A stretch of DNA of 64,000 nt from Isoetes taiwanensis (Eukaryota > Streptophyta > Lycopodiopsida > Isoetales > Isoetaceae), in the NCBI GenBank assembly GCA_021234155.1, contig JAJEKV010000047.1, positions 7,095,071-7,159,070 of the forward strand, given 5' to 3'. Within the stretch, counting starts at the first letter, position 1. Each line of letters begins with the position of its first letter. The position numbers and the translations under genes are program-made. Of the stretch, positions 43,618 through 53,192 are shown piece after piece. Below the pieces are notes generated by a model. That model searched no databases and was not told the DNA's origin. It was given only the letters and a program-made list of their open reading frames with translations.

Positions 43618-43878
43618 AGCACCGTGGCCACCGTGCAAAACATGTGGAGTTTGTGTAGTCGTGTTGTGTAGTTTCGCACCGTGGCCACGGTGTAGTATGT
43701 TTTTTAGTTAACTTAATTTTGGCCTTTTTTTCGGCAAAATATCGCACCGTGGCCACGGTGCGAAGAACGTCTTGTTGCCTTTGGCATTTATGTTTGTTTC
43801 GCACCGTGGCCACGGTGCGACATATTCCTCATCAGGACACTTAGACATTTTAGTTTCGTGCCGTGAGCTCGCAGGCAC
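43618..43878. repeat. Array of 20-bp palindromes CGCACCGTGGCCACGGTGCG
   Basis: Five sites: 43619-43636 (imperfect), 43675-43694 (imperfect right end), 43743-43762 (perfect), 43800-43819 (perfect), 43857-43878 (degenerate). Starts are 56, 68, 57 and 57 bases apart. The perfect copies are complete dyads with GGCC in the centre. The sequences between share TTTCG just before each site. Minus-strand open frames across the array are by-products. Confidence 0.85.
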
Positions 43879-43981
43879 TTACAATTAGGTGATCAGGTCT
43901 TTATTGCACTAAAGGAGGCGCTACAATTCTGCAATGTCAAACGGCAGGTCAGAGAAAGCTTGGGAATAGTTCCAGGCATGA

Positions 43982-44371
43982 TATGACCAGATCGTCAGGA
44001 AGGAAGCAGAGCATCAGCTGTCACACCCAGATGAGTTCGCTCAACAGCCTGAAAATCCGGTAGACGCCACTGTAGTCTACAATAACTTCTGCCTAACGGT
44101 AGATATAATCTCTGAGGCTAACAAACACAGTGATGTGTATGGTCAGTACATTCAGAGCTTCATGGCCGTGGCAGAAACTGAAGCGCGTTCTTCTCCCTCG
44201 ACTGGGAAGATTGTATTGAGTCTAAAGTCCTTTCTGAAGCTTTTTCCCAAAGGTGACCATGATAAGGTTCGAAGGTCGTTCAAGAGACTGCCAGCCGACT
44301 TGTGTGAGAAGGATGGGAAGGATAATTTATATCCAATTGACATCATGCACAACAAGAAAAAGGTCATTTAG
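43982..44371 (+). pseudogene. Coding remnant cut by the GC-rich element
   Basis: An open frame from 43982 reads YDQIVRKEAEHQLSHPDEFA, VVYNNFCLTVDIISEANKHS, TGKIVLSLKSFLKLFPKGDH and ends IDIMHNKKK, VI, stop. Just upstream in the same frame are two stops within KAWE*FQA*. Coding-like composition ends exactly where the GCGACGTC-rich DNA begins (44367-44369), so a gene or element was probably interrupted there. No family recognised. Confidence 0.4.
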
Positions 44372-44795
44372 CGACGTCAATAGCGACGTCTGCGCGACGT
44401 CTGACGGCGTCGCTGGCGGGCGACGCGTCGCTGGCGGTCGTTCGCGGAATCGCGTCGCATGCGGCGCGCATGCGGCGTTGGCGGCGTCGAAAGCGTCAGC
44501 GGAGGCGTGATTTCCTGGGGCGTCAGCCACAGGCGTCGCATGCCACGTGATGCGTGGAATATACACGTGGAACATCAACAAAATCCAGCGGCGTAAAAGC
44601 CCGCGTGTATACGCCGCATGCGGCGTGCGACGTGGAGCGGAACCGCGTGGAATATACACGCGTCGCGTAAAAGCCGCGTATACGTCGCATCTGCGACGTG
44701 ACGCGTGGAATATACCGCGTGGAAAATTCTGAAGATCCGCGTATAGAAAAGCCCGCGTGGCAAAAGCCCGCGTGGATACGCCGCATCGACGGCGA
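44369..44795. repeat. CpG-dense palindromic array
   Basis: Built of GCGACGTC (four times in the first 40 bases), GTCGCATGCGGCG-type words, GCGCGCATGCGGCG, and GCGTGGAATATACACG / GCGTGGAATATACCGCG at 44552, 44644 and 44703. Very CpG-rich compared with the AT-rich surroundings. Such arrays near element ends usually bind the element's protein and are heavily methylated. It ends in an A-run at about 44800. Confidence 0.75.
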
Positions 44796-44865
44796 TAGGG
44801 GAAAAAAAAAAAAAAAAATAAAAAAAAAAAAATATATTTATATAAAAAATATAAATATAAAAATA

Positions 44866-44990
44866 TTTTTAAATAATCACAAAAGTGTTTTTATATTCAT
44901 ATTTTTAAATAGTCACAAAATTATTTTTATATTTATATTTTTAAATAATCACAAAAGTGAATTGTATTTATATTTTTAAATAATCACAAA
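44866..44990 (+). repeat. 36-bp AT-rich tandem repeat
   Basis: TTTTTAAATAATCACAAAAG recurs at 44866, 44902, 44938 and 44973 (one copy has AGTCAC), a 35-36-base period with nearly four copies. It follows an A-rich run (44800-44865). Confidence 0.8.
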
Positions 44991-45073
44991 AGACTCGTTA
45001 AGAGGAGTATCCACCCTTTTAGCCTAGAGCTAATCTCTCTCAGATTCAGTGGAGTAGTCATCCGAGTACGTAG

Positions 45074-47452
45074 TTAGAGGACTCCTCGAACCGTCAATCG
45101 ACGGTTGCGATTGGATGGCTCTCCAAAGAATGTTTGCTTGAGATCCCGCGCGCCCCCGAGCCCCATGTCATGCTCTAGACCTTCATTCATATCCATACTT
45201 CGCTTCCTATAAAAACCAAAAGAATATGGCGTTAATGTAGTTCATAGAATTATAATAATTTTCTACAACGCACCCCCATTTCCATGAAGTGGGAGAGTTC
45301 CCTCGTCGTATAACTGTTGATACAGATAAACAGCTCCACGTTCCGTGGCTACTTGTACGTGCTGCTTGTTAGGTTTAAACCCGTATAGATGTTCCTATGA
45401 CAATATAACGAGTATTAGCTAGTGACATTTAAAGTTCTTATTAAAATTAATGTGAACTAATATAGCTCTTACGAATCTATGGAAAAACCCTTTTCGACCG
45501 CCGGAGCCCAAATGAGACGGCTTTCGCGTGCTTTTAGTTGCTTTGTCGGTCCGAGCTCTATGTTTTTTCTCGGATCCTTTGCACGTTCGAATGCAATCGA
45601 TTGCAAGGCACACAACATTATCACAAGTTAAAGTGAAGCGAATGACAAAAAATAAGAAATACCTTGATATCTTCCTTGTGGAGATTAAGTGGTTTAGGGA
45701 CTTTTGACCAATCGCCTCCTTCTTTTTCGCAAGTCTGCTTCAGTTCCTTGACCACATGGTGCCTTTGACATAAATCGATAGATCAACGCAATATCAAAAT
45801 AATAAAAACAAGACTATGACTAGGTCATGTACCTCCTTTTTCGTATAAGCTCGCCCATCATCGAAGTGAGCTTCTTACAGTTAAACGCCTTTGCTTTTTC
45901 TATCTCACGGGAAACTCTGTTTCATTTTATTTTTGACGCTCTCTATTTCACGTTGGTCATAAGCGCGGGCCACTCCCCTATACCGCGGGGAGGCCATAAA
46001 CGAGAGATATTATTTGTGACCGCGTCCCTCAGTGTAGTATAAAAGACACTTCCCTCATCATCCTTCTTAGGAAGAGCGTCCCTGAAGCATAAATGGTGGG
46101 TATATAAAAGCGTGTTTATGTCTACCGTCAATATACATATCCCGTCCCGATTAAGAACCTTTTGAGCACTTTACAATGTATTCTAAGTGAAGAGAATGAA
46201 CAAAACAACAAATTTAGATGACAAAGTACTAATATTTAAGGTTGATATCTTAAATAATATGTTCACATAACTTACATCAAAAAATTATTATTAATATGAT
46301 AGTCGGGTATATTCGGGGTCAAATCACCCATGAGACTTACGTGTCTAAAACAAAGCGAAATGGACGCTCTTCTTGGTGACACGTGGACGTCGTCGGGATC
46401 CTTCCCTCTCCAAGTCGAGGCGGCGACCATGTTCTTGGATCCAGAACCCTGTGTGATGATCGCCGCGATCTTGAACGTTGTGAGTCTGTTGCTCCACTAC
46501 TTCTTGACCTGGGAAGTAATGAGAGAATGAGCATCTTTAACATGCTGCAACCAAAGAAATGTTTGGTACATAGTGGATATATATTTACCTGTTGAAATCT
46601 TCCTCCAAGTTCCTTGCATTAGAAAAATCTATTCCCGTGTCTTGCCTAGAACGGGAGTCCATACTACGTCTAGCGTTCTCAATATTCTCGCGAGAACGTG
46701 GAGGCCGATAATCAACACTATGTCGTTGGGGAATAGGAGCGGGAGGCTGCCTAACTAGCGTTGGTGTCAAAGAGGCAAAATATGCTGCAATTTGGTCTCT
46801 CTCGGCGGGAGACATGTTTGCAAGGAAGGCGGGGAGCGGCGGAGGAGCTGCAGAAGCACAAATATCATGCAAAAAACAATTCATTTATTTATTATTTTTA
46901 TAAAAAGCTATCTTAATACCCAAACCTGCTGGTGTAGTGATAGGTGGAGGTTGGCGTCTTGGAGGAACATCAGCACGATTGCCCCTACCTCGTGGAGTCC
47001 TCCTCCTATTTTCTCTAAACTCGTCCCTTTCCTCTACACAACAAATTAAAACTCCATGCATAAACTCACATACCTAATTAGAGGGTAAAGCGTATAATAA
47101 AAACTAAATAAATACTTACCTTCGTCTTGCTCATTCTCCGTACGATTGCGATTACCTCTATTCATCGCCGAGAAAAAGAGCACACCTAGATCAAAAGAAA
47201 TTGTGAGAGAAACATTTGATAACCATGAATGATATTGGTTGCAATAATAGAATGATACTTACAAACCATAGAGATGAAAAATAGTATTTTCATGGTTCGA
47301 AATGTGCCACTAATGAGCCCGGCGGACTTCTGCAAGTAGTCTTGACCGCCTTGACCTTGGGCGGAGGGGGGAGACGATAACGCCATGAATATTGCATCGC
47401 CAGAAAAGAGGGCCACAATGAGGAAAACCGCTAAGAATTGAGCCTCCGCCAT
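45074..47452 (-). CDS. Transposase_24-like protein, eleven exons
   Basis: Exons on the minus strand: 47452-47263, 47185-47120, 47033-46926, 46847-46589, 46508-46341, 46081-45952, 45873-45833, 45762-45663, 45576-45473, 45394-45270, 45206-45074. Every intron has GT...AG ends and all phases agree except between exons 8 and 9, where one base is off. The product is about 474 residues. The N-terminus (exons 1-2) has two hydrophobic stretches (AQFLAVFLIVALFSGDAIFM and MKILFFISMVCVLFFSAM). Then a polar, proline- and arginine-rich part (RRRTPRGRGNRADVPPRRQ; SRSRRSSHRVLDPRTW). The C-terminal half has NISRLWPPRGIGEWPALM, ELKQTCEKEGGDWSKVPKP and SEKKHRARTDK...SHLGSGGRKGFFHR, like the SExNKxNRAK...H..GS.SF motif of plant Transposase_24 proteins. 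An alternative start is MNRGNRNR in exon 2, which would omit the hydrophobic part. Confidence 0.6.
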
Positions 47453-47629
47453 GACTATATATATTAATTTGAACATAACGAGAATTAGCGAGAGAAAAGC
47501 TTTGAACAAGTGTCTTTGAATAAATACCTAAATTTATATTCTTATCTTCTTATTTATATTAGAAAAGTATCAAATATATATGTATGGGGTGCATATCGAA
47601 CTCTAGGTTGCCATATTATCAGGCCATGT

Positions 47630-47885
47630 ATCATGTCATACACCGAACCCTAAATTATCCCACGTGGCATTTTTAGTGCCACATCATGAAACCCTACGTT
47701 GCGTGTGGCACATCATCAAACCCTAGGTTGTGTCACGTCGCGACTTCCTATTGCCACATCATAGTAAGTGCCATGTCATCAAACCCTAGCTTGCGTGTGC
47801 CACATCATCAAACCCTAGATTGTGCCACATGGCATTTACAATCTAGGGTTTGATGATGTAGCACACAAAACCTAGGGTTTGACGT
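47630..47885. repeat. CATCATCAAACCCTAG repeats with a perfect 22-bp hairpin
   Basis: CACATCATCAAACCCTAG-type words occur four to five times on the plus strand and once inverted. The arms 47802-47823 and 47838-47859 are perfectly complementary over 22 bases with a 14-base loop. It lies between the kinase-like gene (3' end at 48043) and the promoter side of the gene starting at 47452. It could be a terminator-like structure, a foldback element or a small-RNA hairpin. Confidence 0.7.
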
Positions 47886-48042
47886 CTTTCGCGACACTTT
47901 ATCTACAAGTTATGATTAATAATTTATTTACCATTAATAATAATTTTTTTGATTAATAAATTACTTTTTTCATTAGTAATTTTGAATAAAAAACATTTAT
48001 TGGTTGCAACAAGCCTCAAATAGGAAGACAAAATTATATTAA

Positions 48043-49573
48043 TCACTTCTTGCAAGCATTTAACAGTAGCTTAGCCATCTCAAGTGGATCACCACACTTC
48101 ATATGTCGTCTCTCTCTCACAACTATATCAGAAGAAAGCCCTGTTGTTTTGAACACATCGACGACGCGAGCAATAGATGGGCGATCCATGTGCACCAGCT
48201 CTCTATCCATCATCATTTGGACCTTCATATGTTGGATGATGTCCAATGTGCTAGAGTATCGGTCGGTTGGGTTTATCTCAACACACAACCCCATAAGCCG
48301 CATTGCCTGGACAAAATCAAGGAGCATCTCGTAAATGTAGCCCAGGGAATATATGTCAGATATCTCATGCCCCCATGATGCTTGGTCATCTGATGATGAT
48401 GTAAAAACTCTCTTCTCCCACCAAGGACATCGCACCGTTCCATCTTGTAGTGTATAACGGCTCTTCAATTTGGGCATTCGCTCCTTGCAAAAAAAACGGA
48501 GGGCCGTGTCCCAATCACCAATAGCCACCCACACATTTGTAAGGGAGTCATCAAAATGGAGTTTGACCCTTTTGCAATTGAGCTTTGTGTCGTCCAACCT
48601 GGGCGTGGATGGCATAGACTCTTACGCAAGAGCGAGAGCTATTTTCGGGACGTACTTATACACGAGTCTCATTTTGGCTTTCCACTCCGCACTTATCTTC
48701 ATATCAACCCTTCTTGGAGCACTATGCATTGCATTTGACCATCTCCTATAAGAAGAGAATTGGCTCGGAAGATGGTCAAGTAATTCTGCAAAGGTTCCTC
48801 CATTCATGAATGGCAAGACTACCATTGGTCCCTGTGGCTCATCTCCACAAAAGACCTCAGGGGCAAGTCCAAGGGGTGTGGCCAATCTTTGGACTTGGGC
48901 TCTTGAAACGGATATACTTGTCGACCAACAACCATGATGCAGCTCTATCTTGGCCTCTCCACACAATGCCAGTATAATAATCATCTTGATTAAAGTACAG
49001 GGTTCCCAAGATCTGGATTTGGTATATCTGGCAGTCTTGTTTACTACCAATGCACTTTACAACTCCAACAGCATCCACAGGAATGCTGTCAATAAATGCA
49101 GACACATTTATCATGAGCATGTAATGATAATCTAGCCCCTGCACCAATAGAGCTCCCACCATGGATAAGACTATCTAACTCCTTCACTGTTCATCATTGA
49201 GATCAAGCATCGCCATCTTGTGATCTTTGCGTCGGACCTTTGCACCCGCCCACGAATTAGCCCATCGTCCCCACGTATGCCCTCAAAGATAGGGGCTCAT
49301 AAGTGGCACTTTATACTTAAGTAGCATCCTCAATTCTGGCTCAGGATTGCAAACCCAAGACTTTAAGTTCTTTCTCATCATATCTTCCAACTCAGACTCA
49401 TGCTCTAGCCACCTCCCACATAATTCAGACCGACATTCTTTCTCAACTGATGCTACAAAACGGTTAATTCGATCATCAGTTTGCATATGTCGTTCGGCCT
49501 GGGATCTGGCGCATATTTGATTGATGAGGATCGCCCTAATTTCACTAAGCATCTCTGTCCTTACTGAGGCCAT
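48043..49573 (-). pseudogene. Protein-kinase-like gene, frameshifted, catalytic loop lost
   Basis: The N-terminal part (49573-49283) has MASVRTEMLSEIRAILINQI and is rich in charged helices. After shifts near 49275 and 48960 come GTLYFNQDDYYTGIVWRG, EAKIELHHG, APEVFCGDEPQGPMVVLPFM and NGGTFAELLDHL, which follow a kinase N-lobe (glycine-rich strand, the EIxxH segment, the hinge). The C-lobe has VAIGDWDTA where kinases have DFG, then WEKRVF, HEISDIYSLGYIYEMLL (the DxxSLG helix) and LCVEINPTDRYSSTLDIIQH (the PxxR segment). The region that should carry HRDxKxxN is unreadable in all three frames (after ALALA and a stop), so activity is not expected as sequenced. The closing residues are LEMAKLLLNACKK. 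It is probably element cargo; a captured host kinase is the alternative. Confidence 0.55.
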
Positions 49574-49699
49574 TTTTATGCCTACAAACAAAACAAAATA
49601 ATGAATACAAAAGCCAAGCATGCACAAAGTAAATGCAATATAATATGACAATATCAAACATGTATGCAGACCATATAATCATTACTTATAACACGCCCT

Positions 49700-50215
49700 A
49701 TGGCGACTAATACCTTATCCAATTATCCGACGCCCCAAAAAAGCAAAAAAAAAAGAAGAAGAAACAAGAAAAACTAAATAGGTTAGATTAGGGTATTCAG
49801 ACCCACGGTCAATTTACATTCGTATTGCTAGTTAATTAGTTAGCAGATAGTCCCGAAATTTAGTTAACTTTTTTAACCAAAAACACTACCTAAACTTATC
49901 TTCACACCTTGTTCGGATTAGTTAGCAAAATTAACTAAAAATTAACTAAATTAGAAATTAGCACTATAGAGGTCACTTTAAGTTTAGTTAATTGTACATA
50001 TAATTTTTTATGCCTTTGGCTAACTTAACTAGACATGTTCGAAATAATTTAGTTAATTAGTTAAGTTATTTTTTTACCAAAGCTTTTAGTGCGAATTAGT
50101 ACTACATTAAGTTAGCCTAACCTATTTTTTTTTAACTAGCACGGGTGTGAAGGGAATCATCCAGTTACTGTTAACTTAACCTAGCCCTAGCTACCTCTAG
50201 CTAAAACTGACAATA
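49700..50215. other. No gene; AGTTAATTAGTTA-rich DNA
   Basis: AT-rich, with repeated TTAGTTAACTTAACTA-type words in both orientations. Upstream of the kinase-like gene; no clear TATA box. Confidence 0.45.
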
Positions 50216-50218
50216 AAC

Positions 50219-50604
50219 GTGAACTAAGGCCCGAACACCTGGTCCTCCCCACTCGCGGTGGAGCCGACCATGTCCTTGCCGTAGCCACATCTACCTAAGA
50301 ATGAGAAGAAAAGTGGACTTGGACCCGGACACCTAGTCCTCTCCACGCAAGGTGGAGCCGACCGTGCCCTTGAACAAGCCACTACAATTTTATTTTAAAC
50401 CTAAAAAATAACAAGTGGAACTGGAAGTGGACTTGAACCCGGGTACGTGGTCCTCTCCACTCTAGGTGGAGCCGACCGTGCCCTTGAACAAGCCACTCAT
50501 TAACCTAGGAAACAATTATGATTGTAGTTGAAGTGGACTTCGAACCCGGTACATGGTCCTCCCCACTCTAGGTGGAGCCGACCCGTGCCCTTGAACAAGC
50601 CACT
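50219..50604 (-). repeat. Four tandem tRNA-like / stem-loop units
   Basis: Units at about 50219-50287, 50311-50383, 50425-50497 and 50531-50604. Each contains GGTCCTCTCCAC-loop-GTGGAGCCGACC, a nested hairpin whose loop differs between units (TCTAG, GCAAG, CGCG) while the stem is kept. Three have an outer stem AGTGG/CCACT with CTTG/CAAG inside it. On the minus strand each unit has a B-box-like end (GGGTTCAAGTCC or GGGTTCGAAGTCC) and a GTGGCTTGTTCAAGG start. No standard T-stem forms, so these are not ordinary tRNA genes. Spacing is 95-115 bases. Confidence 0.65.
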
Positions 50605-50739
50605 CCATCAATTTTTTTAACCTACTTAAAACTATAAAAATAAAATGCAAGTGCGATCAACTACTTACCAAAATAAGGACGCGTGTACAAGACCTGTCGG
50701 GTCCAAATCGTAATAGAAAGTTGCAACAGAAGTAACAAA

Positions 50740-51535
50740 GCATTAGAAGAATAAGAACAAAGAAGAAAAAGATCGAAGAAGAAAGAAAGGAAAAAGGGAG
50801 GGGGGGGATAGAAAACAAGAGATAGAAATAAAACAAGAGAAAGAAATAAGAGAATAGAAGGGAAGAAATAAGGATAGAATAGAGAAGAAATAAGAGAAGA
50901 AACAAGAAAGAATGAAGAAAAATAAGAGGAAATAAGAGAAGGGAAGGGAATATAATGGAAGGAAGAAATAAGGGAAGGGAAAGAAAAGGATCGAATGGAA
51001 AGTGAGGAAGAAATGTGAAGAATAAGAAACAAATGAAGAATGAAGAAATGAAATTAAAAAGAATGAAGAATAAGAAATGAAAAAAAATGAAGAATAAGGA
51101 AGGGAAGAGAAGAAAGAAATGAGGGAAGGGAGGGGAAAGAATGAGGAATGAGAAAGCATGAGAAAGAATGGAAATGAGAAACAAATGAGAAACAAATGAG
51201 AAAGAAATGAGAAAGCATGAGAAAGCAAGAAATGAGAAAGAATGAGGAAGAATGAGAAAGAGTGAGGAATAAAGAATGAGAAAGCATGAGGAAGAAAGAA
51301 ATGAGAAAGAATGAGGAAGAAAGAATGAGAAAGAAATGAGGAAAGAAGAAATATGGGAAGAAAGAATGAGGAAAGAATGAAGCATCGAAGAAGGAGGAAG
51401 AAATGAAGCATGAGGAAGAAAGAAGGAGGAAGAATGAATGAGGCATGGAAGAATGGGAAGAAAAAAAATCAAGAACAAAGAAGAAGAGGAAGGAAAGGAA
51501 ACCAAAAAAAGAGGAAGGTTGGGCATGCACCATTC
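50740..51535 (+). repeat. ~800-base polypurine (GA-rich) tract
   Basis: Almost all purine on the plus strand: AAGAAAGAATGAG, GAGAAAGAAATGAG and GAAGAAATAAGAG words in loose tandem. The long overlapping open frames on the other strand (mostly F, L, S, P) come from this composition and are not genes. The tract could form triplex DNA. Confidence 0.85.
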
Positions 51536-51714
51536 AATCCAAAAAACCTATTCAATCTAAAAAACATGATATACTAACCTTAGAATAGTTGCTTGCAGGT
51601 AGATCAGGGTACTAGCGCCGCGGATCGCCCAAGAACCTCGAAGAAGTAGGGCAAAAAGAAGTTCCGGAAAAGCCGGCCGCCCGCGGGTTCAAAATATTAC
51701 AGAGCGTCGCATGC

Positions 51715-51835
51715 GACGTCACGTCGCATGCGACGTTATTTCAAATCCGTATAAATACGTATAAATACGGTCTTTTACGCATCACGATGTCCTTGCGACG
51801 TATTTTGTTATAGCGACGTTATTTTTTTTGCATCT
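51715..51835. repeat. GTCGCATGCGACGT palindrome block (left of satellite)
   Basis: GCGTCGCATGCGACGTCACG then another CGTCGCATGCGACGTT, a GTATAAATAC duplication, and finally TTGCGACGTATTTTGTTATA followed by GCGACGTT. The last phrase recurs at 61896-61920 beyond the satellite, in the same orientation. Confidence 0.75.
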
Positions 51836-52659
51836 TTTTTTAATGTGATGCTCATTAAAGTTTGTCCCTAGGCTTATTTGAACAGTCCTGAGGCATGCAT
51901 GCAGTCAATCACATTCCGGATTCTATTACTACCAGCGAAAATTGTATGAGCGAAGTCGAATCGCCGTTCCTGGGGACGGTCGCCCCAGGACGCTTCGCGG
52001 TTTGACAGGTTCTCCCGGACCGATCTTGGATTTTTTTGGTCCTGTTCGGAGCTGGATCCTTGAACGGAGGATTCAACGGTCGGATATATAGGGGAACTGA
52101 GCTTCGGGAGGGTGTTCATTAGCATACAGTCCCCCCAGGGGGCGGCGCCAGGACAGGCTGCCTCGAGAACGTTTTTGGGGTCCGTCTCCTGGGGACGGGA
52201 CTCTCCCCCTCACGAGGTGGCCATTCAAAGTCCTCGCCTTGTTTGACTTGGGGAAGGGTGCCAGTCATGCTTGCCCAACAACGGGCTGCCCGGACCGTTC
52301 TAACCCCAACGCTTGGGTCTGGACCTTATCCGAAAATTTTGGAAATTTTCCTGTATGCTGGTGATGACCATGGAAGCCAGCTGACCAAAAACCATAATTT
52401 AATTCCATGCCATGCATTAACTACGAATTTATGAACCATAAATGCAATAAAATGCATAACTAAAAGAGTGTGCATCGAAAAAGGAGAGTCTTTGACCCGG
52501 GGCAACAAAGGCGGTGCGGACACATTAAAAATTTCCACTTGGAAAGCAATCTTTCAACAAGGTACAATTGTTTTTAGAAACAAAACCGAGTTCATTACAA
52601 GTTAGTTATGCCATCCATGTCAAATAGCTTTAGGGAGCGAGAAAAACCAAAACAAAAAC

Positions 52660-53192
52660 CCTTCTAGAATCGGCAAGTCACGGGGTTTACGTTTGAGGCC
52701 CTCTCCTTGTCGATTTGGTGGGACCCTGGTAGTGTCTTGACATGGAGTGGGGGTGTTGGCCTTGAGTGGGACCCTAAACTCCCCCCGGAAGTTGCTTGCC
52801 CCGAATTGAGTTCATTACAAGTTAATTATGCCATCCATGTCAAATAGCTTTAAGGAGCAGTCCGTTGAACAAGGGCATTCTCTCTATCCATATGCCTTGA
52901 TACTGAAACACAACTATCATCACAAGCAACCAAATCTAACCCCCAACCCGCACTAGTCTTTTTTTGCTTTTCTCGTAATCATTTATCTTCATTCTAGTAG
53001 TTATGATGCTTTTCCTCGTAATCATTTATCTTCATTCTAGTAGTTATGATGCTTTTCTGTAATCATTTATCTTCATTCTAATAGTTATGATGCTTATATT
53101 CTCAATGCAATCTTAGACCAAGTATAACGTCCAGCGAGCCAAGGTCAACCCCAAGTACAACGATCCCACAAACTCCATTCCTTTGACCTTAG
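52660..53192 (+). repeat. Variant B satellite segment, copy 1
   Basis: After the usual CTTCTAGAATCGGCAAGTCA...GGGTGTTGGCC part, this unit switches to GAATTGAGTTCATTACAAGT, ATGCCATCCATGTCAAATAG and GGGCATTCTCTCTATCCATA, text absent from the common units. It ends with three copies of a 42-base minisatellite before the landmark at 53193. Confidence 0.8.
52970..53100 (+). repeat. 42-base minisatellite, three copies
   Basis: GTAATCATTTATCTTCATTC plus TAGTAGTTATGATGCTTTTC repeats three times, the last diverged (AATAGTTATGATGCTTATA). The second variant B segment has two copies at 56605-56690. Confidence 0.8.

Larger units (their letters stand above)
44367..51835 (-). mobile_element. Candidate CACTA-like DNA transposon with kinase-like gene
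   Basis: Both ends carry GCGACGT-based palindromic words (44369-44795 and 51715-51835). The body contains an eleven-exon Transposase_24-like gene and a kinase-like gene, both on the minus strand, plus stem-loop and polypurine arrays upstream. Transposase_24-like proteins belong to plant En/Spm (CACTA) elements. I find no CACTA terminus, no exact terminal inverted repeat and no target duplication, so the boundaries are provisional and the two genes may belong to different elements. Confidence 0.4.

Noticed and set aside
43616-43813. Short repeated minus-strand frame with RCETTQHDYTN-like text
   Set aside because: It is a translation of the palindrome array and follows the repeat period.
44327-44786. 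Open frames in both strands across the CpG-dense array
   Set aside because: Repeats translated in several frames (VYSTR, MRRIHAG); no independent coding signal.
50219-50604. Four functional tRNA genes
   Set aside because: B-box-like ends are present but no T-stem, anticodon arm or normal acceptor stem can be drawn; kept as stem-loop repeats.
50657-51533. Several long overlapping minus-strand open frames rich in F, L, S and P
   Set aside because: They lie opposite a polypurine tract; all three frames look alike, which is a composition effect.
44367-51835. Terminal inverted repeats of a complete CACTA element
   Set aside because: No CACT(A/G) ends and no exact inverted pair found; the GCGACGT words are palindromic, so their presence at both ends does not prove inversion.
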